In this document: positions 44,354-52,190 of the stretch, in pieces | How positions within the stretch are numbered: the stretch's first letter is position 1 | Layout: each line of letters begins with the position of its first letter | Source of the DNA: Massilia agrisoli | Lineage (GTDB): Bacteria > Pseudomonadota > Gammaproteobacteria > Burkholderiales > Burkholderiaceae_D | Direction of reading: 5' to 3' | DNA length: 64,000 bases | Assembly: GCF_020831365.1 (NCBI RefSeq) | Contig: NZ_JAJHPV010000013.1 | Coordinates: 248,001-312,000, forward strand | Translations under genes and position numbers: made by a program | The notes under the pieces: model-generated | What the model was told of the DNA's origin: nothing | The model's database searches: none | Seen by the model: only the letters and a program-made list of their open reading frames with translations

Positions 44354-44417
44354 AATTCGGGGTCAGACCACAGGTTTTTTGGAATATTCCAAAAAACCTG
44401 TGGTCTGACCCCGAATT
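44354..44417. repeat. 64-bp perfect palindrome between fliE and ycgR
   Basis: A 32-nt arm (44354-44385) is followed by its exact reverse complement (44386-44417), with centre GGAATATTCC at 44381-44390. Each arm is one RAYT-type REP unit (CGGGGTCAGACCACAGG then a T-run). A further single unit core starts at 44328. It lies between convergent genes and could terminate both transcripts. Confidence 0.92.
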
Positions 44418-44427
44418 CGGCAATTCG

Positions 44428-44577
44428 AGCTGTTTTTTTGCACTTGTTTCCAAAATCGGGGTCTGACCCCGGTTTGGGATATTCGGCTGAACACCCGGGG
44501 TCTGTCGCGGGGACGGACTCCAAGCTGTTTTTTGCACTTGTTTCCAAAATCGGGGTCTGACCCCGGTTTGGGATATT
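44428..44577. repeat. Two direct ~55-bp repeats with REP cores
   Basis: Segments 44428-44483 and 44523-44577 are near-identical. Both read AGCTG, a T-run, GCACTTGTTTCC, then the 15-bp palindrome CGGGGTCTGACCCCG and GGTTTGGGATATT. They lie between the big palindrome and the ycgR stop. A different GC-rich hairpin remnant (near 44495-44515) sits between the two. Confidence 0.8.
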
Positions 44578-44590
44578 GTGTGGGGGATTT

Positions 44591-45352
44591 TTAGCCGAGG
44601 CCGGCGAGGCGGGCGTTGCGTTCGCGCTCGAGCTTGGTGATGTAGCGCTGGATGTTGGCGAGGTTGCCGCGCGAGATGTCGATGAACTCGCAGCCAAGCC
44701 GGCGGTTGCTTTTGCTGTTGAGCAGCGTCAGGTCGAGCGAGTTGCGGATCCGCAGCGTCGTCGTCACCGTGCCAATCTCGGGCAGCTCGATCTTGCAGCC
44801 TTCGTAGGTGTTGCCGATCGTGTTGCCGAGCAGGAGCTTGTTGTCGAGGATGGCGATGCCGCCGCAGCTGATGTCCGCCAGCGGGAAGATGTTGCTGCCG
44901 CCGCCGAGCTCGAACGGCATCGGGACGACCGCGCGTACCGGATTGCTGACCGGGGTCGGCATGCGGTAGTACTCGCGCCGCTGCAGCCGGATCATCGAGT
45001 CCGGCAGGGCCATCTTGAAAGCAGGGTTGCCGCCGTGGCTGGCCGTTTGCACGCCTTGCTCGGCAACGAACAGGATGCGGATCTTGTCGAGCGAGGTTTC
45101 AAACGCGATGCGCTCGGCCGCGGCAATGCGGCGGTTTTGCTCGTTGTTGATCGAGCAGTCGAGGTAGACCGTGCCGCTGTCGGCGTCGACTGCCAGCACC
45201 GAGGTGACGCAGGTGTCGGCCTGGCCGCGGATCTGCATGGTGACCAGCTGGTTCTTTTCGCCGATATTGCGTAGCAGCGTAAGGATTTCCTTGCGCGAAT
45301 GCACGCGGTAGTCATGCCAGTTGTCGAGCTCAAGACCGTTGGATTCTTGCAT
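44591..45352 (-). CDS. ycgR: YcgR-type PilZ flagellar brake protein
   Basis: A 253-residue cyclic-di-GMP receptor that slows the motor in YcgR-type systems. An N-terminal YcgR domain (about 8-115) is followed by a PilZ domain (about 122-235). The PilZ ligand motif is complete: R126-x3-R130 in 'LQRREYYRM' and D160-x-S-x-x-G in 'ADISCGGIAI'. It lies 18 bp after the FlhB-C-like gene, so it is probably the last gene of the sigma-28-driven fliD operon. A GGDEF cyclase encoded 7 kb away could supply the ligand. Confidence 0.9.
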   Translation of the reverse strand: MQESNGLELDNWHDYRVHSRKEILTLLRNIGEKNQLVTMQIRGQADTCVTSVLAVDADSGTVYLDCSINNEQNRRIAAAERIAFETSLDKIRILFVAEQGVQTASHGGNPAFKMALPDSMIRLQRREYYRMPTPVSNPVRAVVPMPFELGGGSNIFPLADISCGGIAILDNKLLLGNTIGNTYEGCKIELPEIGTVTTTLRIRNSLDLTLLNSKSNRRLGCEFIDISRGNLANIQRYITKLERERNARLAGLG

Positions 45353-45370
45353 TTTTGTCTGCCACTGTTC

Positions 45371-45703
45371 TTATGGTGTGTCGATGAGCCGGGCAGTATC
45401 GGGTGGCGCTGGTCGGGCGTCCCCGGAAATTTTCCCAGATTCAATATGATATAGCCATGCCAGCAGTTCCGCAATCGCGCGGTACAGCTGCGGCGGAATC
45501 TGCCGGTCGAGGTCGATTTGCATGAGCAGGGCGACCAGTTCTTTCGATTCGTGCACGAAGACGCCGGCTTCTCCCGCCCGTTTGATGATTTCGCCAGCGA
45601 GCAAGCCTTTGCCTTTGGCCACGACCTTGGGCGCGGCGTCGCCGCCCTGGTAGGCCAGCGCAACCGCGCTCTGCTGCTTCTGCGTGGCGGGAAGGTCAGC
45701 CAT
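45371..45703 (-). CDS. Stand-alone FlhB C-terminal domain protein (FlhX-like)
   Basis: A 110-residue soluble protein that matches the part of FlhB after the NPTH cleavage site. 'AVALAYQGGDAAPKVVAKGK' lines up with 'AVALKYSDGARGAPRVVAKG' of FlhB in this window. The end 'DRQIPPQLYRAIAELLAWLY' matches 'GDEIPEALYSAVAEVLAYVF'. It lacks the membrane domain and NPTH itself, so it resembles the free FlhB-CC fragment. It overlaps the FliK-like gene by 8 bp. A role in export substrate switching is inferred from homology. Confidence 0.85.
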   Translation of the reverse strand: MADLPATQKQQSAVALAYQGGDAAPKVVAKGKGLLAGEIIKRAGEAGVFVHESKELVALLMQIDLDRQIPPQLYRAIAELLAWLYHIESGKISGDARPAPPDTARLIDTP

Positions 45704-46796
45704 TGCCGTGGTCCCGCGCATGCTGGATGTCGAGCGAGGCCAGCGGGCTGCCGGCGGCGCCCAGCGCGGCCGCCAGTTCGCCCGAGCGGGCCCGCAGCAG
45801 CGACCGCGTTTCGTCCGAGTCCGCCTTCAGCTGGATGTGCAGCTGGTCGCCTGCGATCACGACAGTGGCGGCAATGTCGCCCAGCCCGGCAAAGCGCAGG
45901 CGCAAGCCGCTGCGCCAGCCCGGCTCAAGGTCATCCGGCGCGCGCCCGCCGCCTTCCGGCGCATCCTTGTGGATTTCCCATTGCATGTCCTGGCCCGGCC
46001 AGACCTGGCCTTGCCAGGTGATGCGGCCATTTTCATGCGCGGCCAGTTGCTGGCTGATGAGCTGGGCCGCGGCCGGATCGGTCTCGGCCGCCATGCCCTT
46101 CGCCACGCCGTCGGCGAGCGAACGCTGCATCTGCGGTTCGCGCAGCAGCTCCGGCAGCGGGCGCTTGCCCTCGGCCCATTCGGCCACGTGCGATTCGTAG
46201 AACAGCCCGCTCTGGGCCAGCGCGCCTTGCAGCGCCTGGGCCAGCCGCGCCGGTTCCGGCGTCCCCGCGAGACCAAGCGGCGTCGCCGACCTGATCGCGG
46301 CCGCTTCCCCAGCGGGGCCTTGCCCGGCTGCCAGGATACGCGCGATGGTGCGCCCGGCGTCGCTGAGCGACACGTGGGCGTTGCGCGCGTCCGCCCCTTG
46401 CTGTTCGGCGCCTGGGGCGAGCTGGGCCTTGAATGCGGCGAGCGCGGCAGCGCCGGGCGCGCGCAGGTCGGGCAGTTCCTGGTGGACGAGGGTGGGGTGG
46501 ATCAGTTGCCCGGCGCCGGCTTGCTGGAAGGCGGGACGGGGATGGGTGCTGACCAGGGTCATCGGCAGTTCGGTGCCGGGCTGGGTGCCGGGGGGCAGCG
46601 CCATGCGGGCGTTCTGCTCGGCCACGCGGACCAGGAAACTGCCGTCGGCCAGCCGGGCCAGCACGGCGACCGGCATCGACCGGCCCACCTGGGTCTGGAG
46701 CGCCCGTTCAAATGCTTCCTGGCGCGCATCGCCCACCGGCAGCGCCGGGATGGCCGGGGCGATCCGGTCGACCCCCTTGACGCTCATGCGCTCCAT
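45696..46796 (-). CDS. Second FliK-like hook-length-control-type protein
   Basis: A 366-residue protein with the FliK layout. A poorly conserved Ala/Pro/Gln-rich N-terminal ~200 residues is followed by a FliK C-terminal-type domain at about 270-355, with 'ITWQGQVWPGQDMQWEIHKD' and 'RSGLRLRFAGLGDIAATVVI'. It is not the main FliK, which is encoded at 37244-38473. The start follows GAGG. It sits between fliT and the FlhB-C-like gene and overlaps the latter, which suggests that the two products act together, as FliK and FlhB do. Confidence 0.8.
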   Translation of the reverse strand: MERMSVKGVDRIAPAIPALPVGDARQEAFERALQTQVGRSMPVAVLARLADGSFLVRVAEQNARMALPPGTQPGTELPMTLVSTHPRPAFQQAGAGQLIHPTLVHQELPDLRAPGAAALAAFKAQLAPGAEQQGADARNAHVSLSDAGRTIARILAAGQGPAGEAAAIRSATPLGLAGTPEPARLAQALQGALAQSGLFYESHVAEWAEGKRPLPELLREPQMQRSLADGVAKGMAAETDPAAAQLISQQLAAHENGRITWQGQVWPGQDMQWEIHKDAPEGGGRAPDDLEPGWRSGLRLRFAGLGDIAATVVIAGDQLHIQLKADSDETRSLLRARSGELAAALGAAGSPLASLDIQHARDHGNG

Positions 46797-46814
46797 CGGC
46801 GGACCTCGCGGTCC

Positions 46815-47144
46815 TTACACCGCGCCGTAGGTGCTGGACAGGCGGCGCTGGGTTCCGGTGTTGCTGATCAGGGCGGACAGCTGGGCCATCCATGGCATGG
46901 TCAGGTCGCGGATCTTGCGGTCGTCGGCGAGCAGGCGCTTGATGTATTCGACTTTGCGCAGGCGGCTGTCGGCGTTCAGCGCGATCGCCGCTTCGTTCTG
47001 GCGCAGCGCTTCGACGCAGCCGGCGCAGCGGGTTTCCAGTTCGACCAGGCGGTCCCAGTCGCTGCTGCTGGCGGCAAGCACCATCTGTTCGGTCAGGCCG
47101 ACCATCGATTCATACATCGATAACACTTCTTGGCTGGTCATCAT
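46815..47144 (-). CDS. fliT: Flagellar chaperone FliT
   Basis: A 109-residue helical export chaperone for the filament cap FliD. The pattern 'VLSMYESMVGLTEQMVLAAS' and 'DWDRLVELETRCAGCVEALR' is typical. The start is one of two adjacent ATG codons (47144 or 47141); a longer upstream frame overlaps fliS and was rejected. The order fliD-fliS-fliT is standard. Confidence 0.88.
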   Translation of the reverse strand: MMTSQEVLSMYESMVGLTEQMVLAASSSDWDRLVELETRCAGCVEALRQNEAAIALNADSRLRKVEYIKRLLADDRKIRDLTMPWMAQLSALISNTGTQRRLSSTYGAV

Positions 47145-47145
47145 G

Positions 47146-47586
47146 TCAGGCACTCGCAAGGACAGGGGCGTTGGACTGCTCGGCAGCCGGGGGCGGCGTG
47201 GCGCCAATGGCGTTCCACGCGTCGCGCAGTTCGGTCAGCAGGCGCAGCACTTCTTCCAGCACTTCCGGCTGGTTGTTCAGGTTGGCCGTCAGCAGGCGGC
47301 GGCCCATGTATTCGTACAGCGAATCGAGCCCTTCGGCGATCTGGCCGCCGACTTCGCGGTCCAGGCTGGCGCGCAGGCCGTTTTCGATGATCTGGATCGC
47401 TTTCGAAATCGCCGCGCCTTTTTCCGGGATGTTGCCCGCCTTCATATGAGTCAGCCCGTTGCGCACGGCCGTCAGGGCGCCGTCGTACAGCATGACGATC
47501 AGTTTGTGAGGGCTGGCCGCCATCACGCCGGTTTCAACACCGACCTTGGCGTAGGCATTCGCGCCGCTTTTCATTGATCCGAACAT
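47146..47586 (-). CDS. fliS: Flagellin export chaperone FliS
   Basis: A 146-residue chaperone that binds the C-terminus of FliC and stops premature polymerisation. Family motifs are 'ANAYAKVGVETGVMAASPHK' and 'LIVMLYDGALTAVRNGLTHM'. The last ~20 residues are an Ala/Pro-rich tail. It follows fliD by 33 bp. Confidence 0.95.
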   Translation of the reverse strand: MFGSMKSGANAYAKVGVETGVMAASPHKLIVMLYDGALTAVRNGLTHMKAGNIPEKGAAISKAIQIIENGLRASLDREVGGQIAEGLDSLYEYMGRRLLTANLNNQPEVLEEVLRLLTELRDAWNAIGATPPPAAEQSNAPVLASA

Positions 47587-47619
47587 AGTATTCCTTCCAA
47601 ATGCTGTGTTATCCGCTGC

Positions 47620-49668
47620 TTAGCTGGATGACAACGAACTCAGTTGAGCCAATTGTTGCGTTAAATAATTGCTTGTCGTTGTCATGCGGGCGATTGTTGC
47701 GTCCAGCGCATTAAATTGCGCACGCAGGCGTTTTTCGATCCCCGTCAGTTTCAGGTTCATCGCATCGCGCGACTTGCCGATGTCCTTGATGCTGTTCTGC
47801 AGGCTGTTGGTCTGGCCGTTGATCAGGCCCGACGCCCCGGTGAAGTTCTCGACCAGCTTGGTCAGGATGTCGGCATAGCCCTGCGAGAAGCTGACGGTGC
47901 CCCGGTCCGCTGGCACCGGTCCGCCAGTAATTTCGATCTTCAGGCCCGACAGGGTGGAGCCGACGCCGGCCGTGAGCAGCTGGCCGGAACCGGTGGCAGG
48001 GACGCCGTCGATGGTGCCGGCCACATCGACGCCATCGGTGTCGGTCTGGGTACCCAGCAGGCCGGCCGCGGCGCTGCCGCTGACGTCCACTTTCGACGCC
48101 GAGCCGTAGCGGTTCGACATGATCGTCAGCTTGCCGTCGACATCGGCGCTGACCGCCACCGTCACCCCCGCCGCCTTGAATTCGGAAGCGCCGTTGATCG
48201 TCGTCTGCAGGTAGGCGGCAAGCGACGTGGCGGTGTAGGTGTTGGGCGCCAGGGTCAGGCTGGTGCTGATGCCGTCGACGCTCATGTTCAGCAGGTCGTT
48301 GGCGCCGGCGGTGATGGTCAGCCCGGCCGGGTCGCTGCCGCTGACCTGGCCGCGGGTAGCCAGGGCGCTGACGTGCAGCGCGCCTGAGCCTGGCTTGGTG
48401 AGCGAACTGGAACCGATGAACTTGACCAGGCTGTCGGTCGAGGTGCCGATCGAGGCGAACAGCCCGGCCAGGTCGTTGAAGCTGGTGTCGATCGCCTTGG
48501 TCAGCTTGGCCGAGTCGAGCGCCATCGAGCCGTCGCGCTGGAAGGTCACCCCGATCTGGGTCAGGTTGTTGAGCGCGCCGCCGGCGCCGCTGAGGGTCTC
48601 GCCCAGCATCGAGCGCACCTGCGCCTGGATGTTGCGTACCGACGCGTCGCCCAGCAGGGCGCCGCCGCTCCTGGTGGCCGGGTCGTACGCGGTCAAGGTC
48701 TTGATCGTCTTGTCGAGGTCGTTGTAAGCCTTGACCAGCGAGGACACGCCGTTCTGGATTGCGGCGGTGTCGCGCGACACGTTGACGGTGGTGGTGCCGA
48801 TCTTGTTGATCGTCAGGGTCACGCCCTGGATCGCCTCGCTCACCGACTTGTTGCGCGCGGTAACGGCGATGCCGTTGACGGTCAGCGCCGTATCCTGGGC
48901 GGCGGTGCTTTGGGTCATTTTCTGGGCGCCGGCCGGATCGTAGGCCAGCAGGTCGGCCAGCGCGGTATCGCCCACCGGCGCGGCGGCGTCGCGCTCGACC
49001 GAAATCTTCATGCTCGAGGTTGCGCCGGTCGCGTTCGAGGTCATCACCAGGTGGTGGGGGTTGCCGCTGCCGTCGGAAACGATGGTGGCAGTCACGCCAA
49101 GGTTTGCCTTGTTGACCGCATCGCGGATGCCTTGCAGCGAGTTGTTGCTGCTGTCGATGACGACACTGCCGCCAGTCTGGGTCGCGTCCTGGGCAAACGC
49201 CGGGTCGGGCGGCACCGCGGCGGGATCATTGACATAGACGCCGTTTTGCAGCTTGCCGCCGGTGATCGTGCCGAACTGGAAGGTCAGGGTGGTCTTGGCG
49301 CCGTCGCCGATTGGGGCGGTGCTGGTGGCCTGGCCCGCCGTCGCAATGGTTTGCGCCTGCGCCAGCTTGGTGACGTCGACCGTGTACGAACCGGCAACGG
49401 CCTTGTTGGTAGCCGAGCCGCTCAGGATGGTGGCGTCGGACGCGGTCGCATTCACGCCCTGGAACTTGGCAGGCAGCTTGAGCGCATCGAGCGCGCTCTG
49501 GAAGGTACTGAGGGCGCCCTTGAGCGTGCCGAAAGCGGAAACTTTCGCGAGGTAGGCGGCTTCCTTCTTGGCAAGCGTATTCAACGGCTGCGCTTCGACT
49601 GCCATGAGCTGGCTGACGATGCTGTTGACGTCGAGATTAGAACCGATGCCGGGTGATGAGATGGCCAC
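47620..49668 (-). CDS. fliD: Filament cap protein FliD
   Basis: A 682-residue protein that caps the filament (HAP2), longer than the ~470-residue enteric form because of an enlarged central domain. The N-terminus 'SSPGIGSNLDVNSIVSQLMA' and the C-terminal coiled-coil 'TTSNYLTQQLAQLSSLSSS' are diagnostic. The GTG at 49668 was chosen because it follows a perfect AGGAGG; the longer frame starts at a TTG without a site. It is preceded by an exact sigma-28 promoter and leads the operon fliD-S-T-(fliK-like)-(flhB-C-like)-ycgR. Confidence 0.95.
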   Translation of the reverse strand: MAISSPGIGSNLDVNSIVSQLMAVEAQPLNTLAKKEAAYLAKVSAFGTLKGALSTFQSALDALKLPAKFQGVNATASDATILSGSATNKAVAGSYTVDVTKLAQAQTIATAGQATSTAPIGDGAKTTLTFQFGTITGGKLQNGVYVNDPAAVPPDPAFAQDATQTGGSVVIDSSNNSLQGIRDAVNKANLGVTATIVSDGSGNPHHLVMTSNATGATSSMKISVERDAAAPVGDTALADLLAYDPAGAQKMTQSTAAQDTALTVNGIAVTARNKSVSEAIQGVTLTINKIGTTTVNVSRDTAAIQNGVSSLVKAYNDLDKTIKTLTAYDPATRSGGALLGDASVRNIQAQVRSMLGETLSGAGGALNNLTQIGVTFQRDGSMALDSAKLTKAIDTSFNDLAGLFASIGTSTDSLVKFIGSSSLTKPGSGALHVSALATRGQVSGSDPAGLTITAGANDLLNMSVDGISTSLTLAPNTYTATSLAAYLQTTINGASEFKAAGVTVAVSADVDGKLTIMSNRYGSASKVDVSGSAAAGLLGTQTDTDGVDVAGTIDGVPATGSGQLLTAGVGSTLSGLKIEITGGPVPADRGTVSFSQGYADILTKLVENFTGASGLINGQTNSLQNSIKDIGKSRDAMNLKLTGIEKRLRAQFNALDATIARMTTTSNYLTQQLAQLSSLSSS

Positions 49669-49701
49669 TGCGCCTCCTGCGGAAAACAATAATGTAAATT
49701 A

Positions 49702-49728
49702 TTATCGGCAGGGTTTAACCCGACTTTA
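49702..49728 (-). promoter_or_regulatory. Exact sigma-28 promoter of the fliD operon
   Basis: In the minus direction it reads TAAA (49728-49725), 15 bp, GCCGATAA (49709-49702), matching the full FliA consensus, and ends 33 bp before the GTG start of fliD. It should drive all six genes to ycgR. Confidence 0.9.
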
Positions 49729-49769
49729 GAGGGTATATTCCCTGCCAGTTCGGGTGTTCGGCATATCTG

Positions 49770-50132
49770 TCAGGCTTTTTGCCTTATCAGCAAGCCTTGC
49801 AGGCGGTCAAGCGCCTTGGCGATTTCCAGCGCTTCCACGCTCGGCATCTGGCGGATCACTTCCTTGGTGTCCATATCGACCACTTTGACGACCGTGCGCT
49901 TGCTGTCGGCATCGATGGAAAATTCCAGGCTCGGCGACATCGCCTGCACGGTCTTGTTAATGGTCTTGAGCGCGTCGGCGACTTCGGCCTGGGCTGGCTC
50001 GGCATCGACAGCGGCAACTGGATTGCGCGTTTCAAACTTCACCGGCGGCGCCGCCGGCGCACTGACCGGCGCTGCCTGGCGGTCGTAGGGTTCGGTTTTT
50101 GGCGTCATACCGCCAAATGGCTGGACTTGCAT
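49770..50132 (-). CDS. flaG: FlaG family protein
   Basis: A 120-residue protein found next to flagellin genes, thought to affect filament length. The C-terminal domain has 'LEFSIDADSKRTVVKVVDMD' and 'EVIRQMPSVEALEIAKALDR', the FlaG hallmarks; the N-terminal half is Pro/Ala-rich. It lies between fliC and fliD, downstream of the fliC terminator, so it probably depends on read-through or a weak promoter. Confidence 0.92.
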   Translation of the reverse strand: MQVQPFGGMTPKTEPYDRQAAPVSAPAAPPVKFETRNPVAAVDAEPAQAEVADALKTINKTVQAMSPSLEFSIDADSKRTVVKVVDMDTKEVIRQMPSVEALEIAKALDRLQGLLIRQKA

Positions 50133-50148
50133 GGCGATCTCCTCAACG

Positions 50149-50182
50149 AAAAATTCCCCGGACGGTGAAAACCGACCGGGGA
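50149..50182 (-). terminator. Intrinsic terminator after fliC
   Basis: CCCCGG (50156-50161) pairs with CCGGGG (50176-50181), with an inner GGT/ACC stem. In the minus direction it is followed by AATTTTT. It lies about 30 bp after the fliC stop and would limit flaG expression relative to flagellin. Confidence 0.75.
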
Positions 50183-50210
50183 GTGCATCAAGCTACGATG
50201 GGATTACTGA

Positions 50211-51749
50211 TTAACCACGCAGCAGGGACAGTACGCCGTTAGGCAGCGAGTTAGCTTGCGCCAGCATCGCGGTACCTGCCTGCTGGAGGATCTGGCCGCG
50301 GGTCAGGTTGGCCGTTTCCGCTGCGAAGTCGGTGTCCTGGATGCGGCTACGTGCGCTGCTCAGGTTTTCCGACGTTGCTTGCAGGTTGCTGATGGTGTTG
50401 GTGAAACGGTTCTGAACCGCACCCAGCGACGCACGAGCGTTGCTGATGTTGGCCAGGGCTGCATCGATCACCTTCAGTGCATCGTTAGCGCCGCTTGGGA
50501 TGCCGTTGGTCATGGCGGTCACGTCGATCGACGATACCGACGACAGGGCGCTGCCCTTGACGGTGGTGTCATCCAGAACGCCAGCCGAGTCGCCGGTTAC
50601 CGTAAAGGCGGTCGACGAGCTGAACGAGATTTTCGCGCCGACCGTGGTCTGCTCGGTATCAGCGGCCAGGGTCTGGGCAACCGCCGAACCACCTTCGGTA
50701 GCGGCCGCGCCGGTTACGGTGATCGCGTTGTTGGTGGTTGCATCGTTGTTACGCACGCCGATGTCGTAGCCCTTGTCCTGGGTCAGCTTGATCTCGCCGG
50801 TCGACAGGTCGGCAACAGCGGTGATGCCGGTCGAACCAGTCTGGTCGTTGATTGCTTTTGCCAAGGCGCCAACATCTTTGCTGTTCGAGAGCGTGGCGCC
50901 AACCGTGATCGGGTTTGCCGAGCCGTCGGCTTTCGGCGCGCCCTGCAGGGTCAGCGATACGCCGCCGGCGACGAAGCCGCTCAGCGTGGCCTGGGTGGTC
51001 GCGCTGGCAGTGACGCCAGTCAGGCCAGCAGCAGCGTTGACTGCATCAGCGATGACCTTGCCCGAGTCGCCATCGGAGATCGTGACCGAGGTCGAAGCGC
51101 CATTGCCTTGGATGTCGAGGGTGCCGGCCGAGACGCCGTTTGCCGACATCATGTTAGCGGTTGCGCCGCTGGTTGCCATGGTTGCGGTGGCCGTTGCATC
51201 GACCATAACGCCGCCGGTGTTTTTAGCCAGCGTGTTGTTGCCGATTGCCGAAGCCTGGGCGCTGCCGATCGAGAAGTTGATCGTCTGGTTGGCGTTGGCG
51301 CCGACCTGGAACTGGGCGTTGTTGAGGGTGCCGTCGAGGACGTTCTGGCCGTTGAACTGGGTGGTGTTAGCAACGCGGTTCAGTTCCTGTTGCAGCTGGG
51401 AGACTTCCTGCTGAACCGAAGCGCGGTCCGATGCCGAGTTGGTGCCGTTCGCTGCCTGTACCGACAGGGTACGCATACGCTGCAGCAGGTCGGTTGCCGT
51501 CGCCAGGCCGCCTTCAGCCGTCTGGGCCAGCGAGATGCCGTCGTTGGCGTTACGGGCTGCCTGGTTCAGGCCGTTGATCTGGCTGGTCATGCGGTCCGAA
51601 ATTGCCAGGCCAGCTGCGTCGTCTTTAGCGCTGTTGATGCGCAGGCCGGAAGACAGGCGCTGCAGCGAGGTAGCCAGCGAGCTCTGGGAGGTGCTCAGGT
51701 TACGCTGCGAGTTCAGGGAGGCGGTGTTGGTGTTGATGGTCGATGCCAT
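50211..51749 (-). CDS. fliC: Flagellin FliC
   Basis: A 512-residue filament subunit. The N-terminal D0/D1 region 'MASTINTNTASLNSQRNLST' with 'LQRLSSGLRINSAKDDAAGL' is conserved. So is the C-terminal end, with 'NLTRGQILQQAGTAMLAQAN' and 'SLPNGVLSLLRG'. The middle (about 180-400) is variable, Ala/Thr/Ser-rich and surface-exposed. The ATG at 51749 follows GGAG; an open frame 20 codons further up is not supported. It has its own sigma-28-like promoter and terminator. FliS and FliT are encoded just downstream. Only one flagellin gene is present in this window. Confidence 0.97.
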   Translation of the reverse strand: MASTINTNTASLNSQRNLSTSQSSLATSLQRLSSGLRINSAKDDAAGLAISDRMTSQINGLNQAARNANDGISLAQTAEGGLATATDLLQRMRTLSVQAANGTNSASDRASVQQEVSQLQQELNRVANTTQFNGQNVLDGTLNNAQFQVGANANQTINFSIGSAQASAIGNNTLAKNTGGVMVDATATATMATSGATANMMSANGVSAGTLDIQGNGASTSVTISDGDSGKVIADAVNAAAGLTGVTASATTQATLSGFVAGGVSLTLQGAPKADGSANPITVGATLSNSKDVGALAKAINDQTGSTGITAVADLSTGEIKLTQDKGYDIGVRNNDATTNNAITVTGAAATEGGSAVAQTLAADTEQTTVGAKISFSSSTAFTVTGDSAGVLDDTTVKGSALSSVSSIDVTAMTNGIPSGANDALKVIDAALANISNARASLGAVQNRFTNTISNLQATSENLSSARSRIQDTDFAAETANLTRGQILQQAGTAMLAQANSLPNGVLSLLRG

Positions 51750-51943
51750 GGTATTTCTCCAGACTGGTACAACTAGTAATTCAGGGGTGGGCGACGTGCC
51801 GCTGTTCACCTTGGTGCGCTTCTGTGTTTTGAAGCGATCACACCGCAGTTGAATCAGGTAACGGTGGCTCCCTGAAAAAGTTGATGGAGAAAAACACTAT
51901 TTATTTCATTTTTTTGCCCTCAAATTTCCTCAAGTCGCCCCGC
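51750..51943 (-). other. Long, AT-rich fliC leader
   Basis: If the sigma-28-like promoter at 51944-51970 is used, the fliC mRNA has an untranslated leader of roughly 185-195 nt. It contains an A/T-rich block near 51880-51920. No known riboswitch fold or ORF was recognised. Confidence 0.45.
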
Positions 51944-51970
51944 TAGACGACAGCGAAATTGGAAACTTTA
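51944..51970 (-). promoter_or_regulatory. Probable sigma-28 promoter of fliC
   Basis: In the minus direction it reads TAAAGTTT (51970-51963), 11 bp, GTCGTCTA (51951-51944). The -35 is identical to that of flgM and the spacing is exact, but the -10 matches GCCGATAA poorly (four of eight). Confidence 0.5.
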
Positions 51971-52147
51971 GGGTGAAATAAATTAAATTTAGGGCTGATG
52001 CGGCAGCAGAAATTCCAGCTTTGTTATCGGCCATGAAAGACAATATGAAAACAAATTGGAACCGCTGGGCGCGCCACGCATGATTCACCTGGAAAAGTAG
52101 GGCGGACAAGGCCCGAAGGGCCGCCTCCGCCGAATTGCGTAAACCAA
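51971..52147. other. Intergenic sequence between the fliC promoter and the GGDEF terminator
   Basis: No convincing gene is present. A short minus-strand frame exists but has no ribosome site. A GCCGATAA sequence at 52031-52024 (minus) has no matching -35 and was not called a promoter. Confidence 0.4.
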
Positions 52148-52172
52148 AAAAGGACGGCATCGCCGTCCTTTT
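52148..52172. terminator. Strong intrinsic terminator after the GGDEF gene
   Basis: A perfect 11-bp stem (52148-52158 with 52162-52172) closes a 3-nt loop. The minus direction has six T and the plus direction four, so it can work both ways. It lies 18 bp after the GGDEF stop. Confidence 0.85.
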
Positions 52173-52190
52173 CATATCAAAGTTCTGCCG

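Noticed and set aside
52024-52031. GCCGATAA (minus) as an alternative fliC promoter
   Set aside because: The base sequence 15 bp upstream is TTTC, not TAAA, so there is no -35; the octamer probably occurs by chance.
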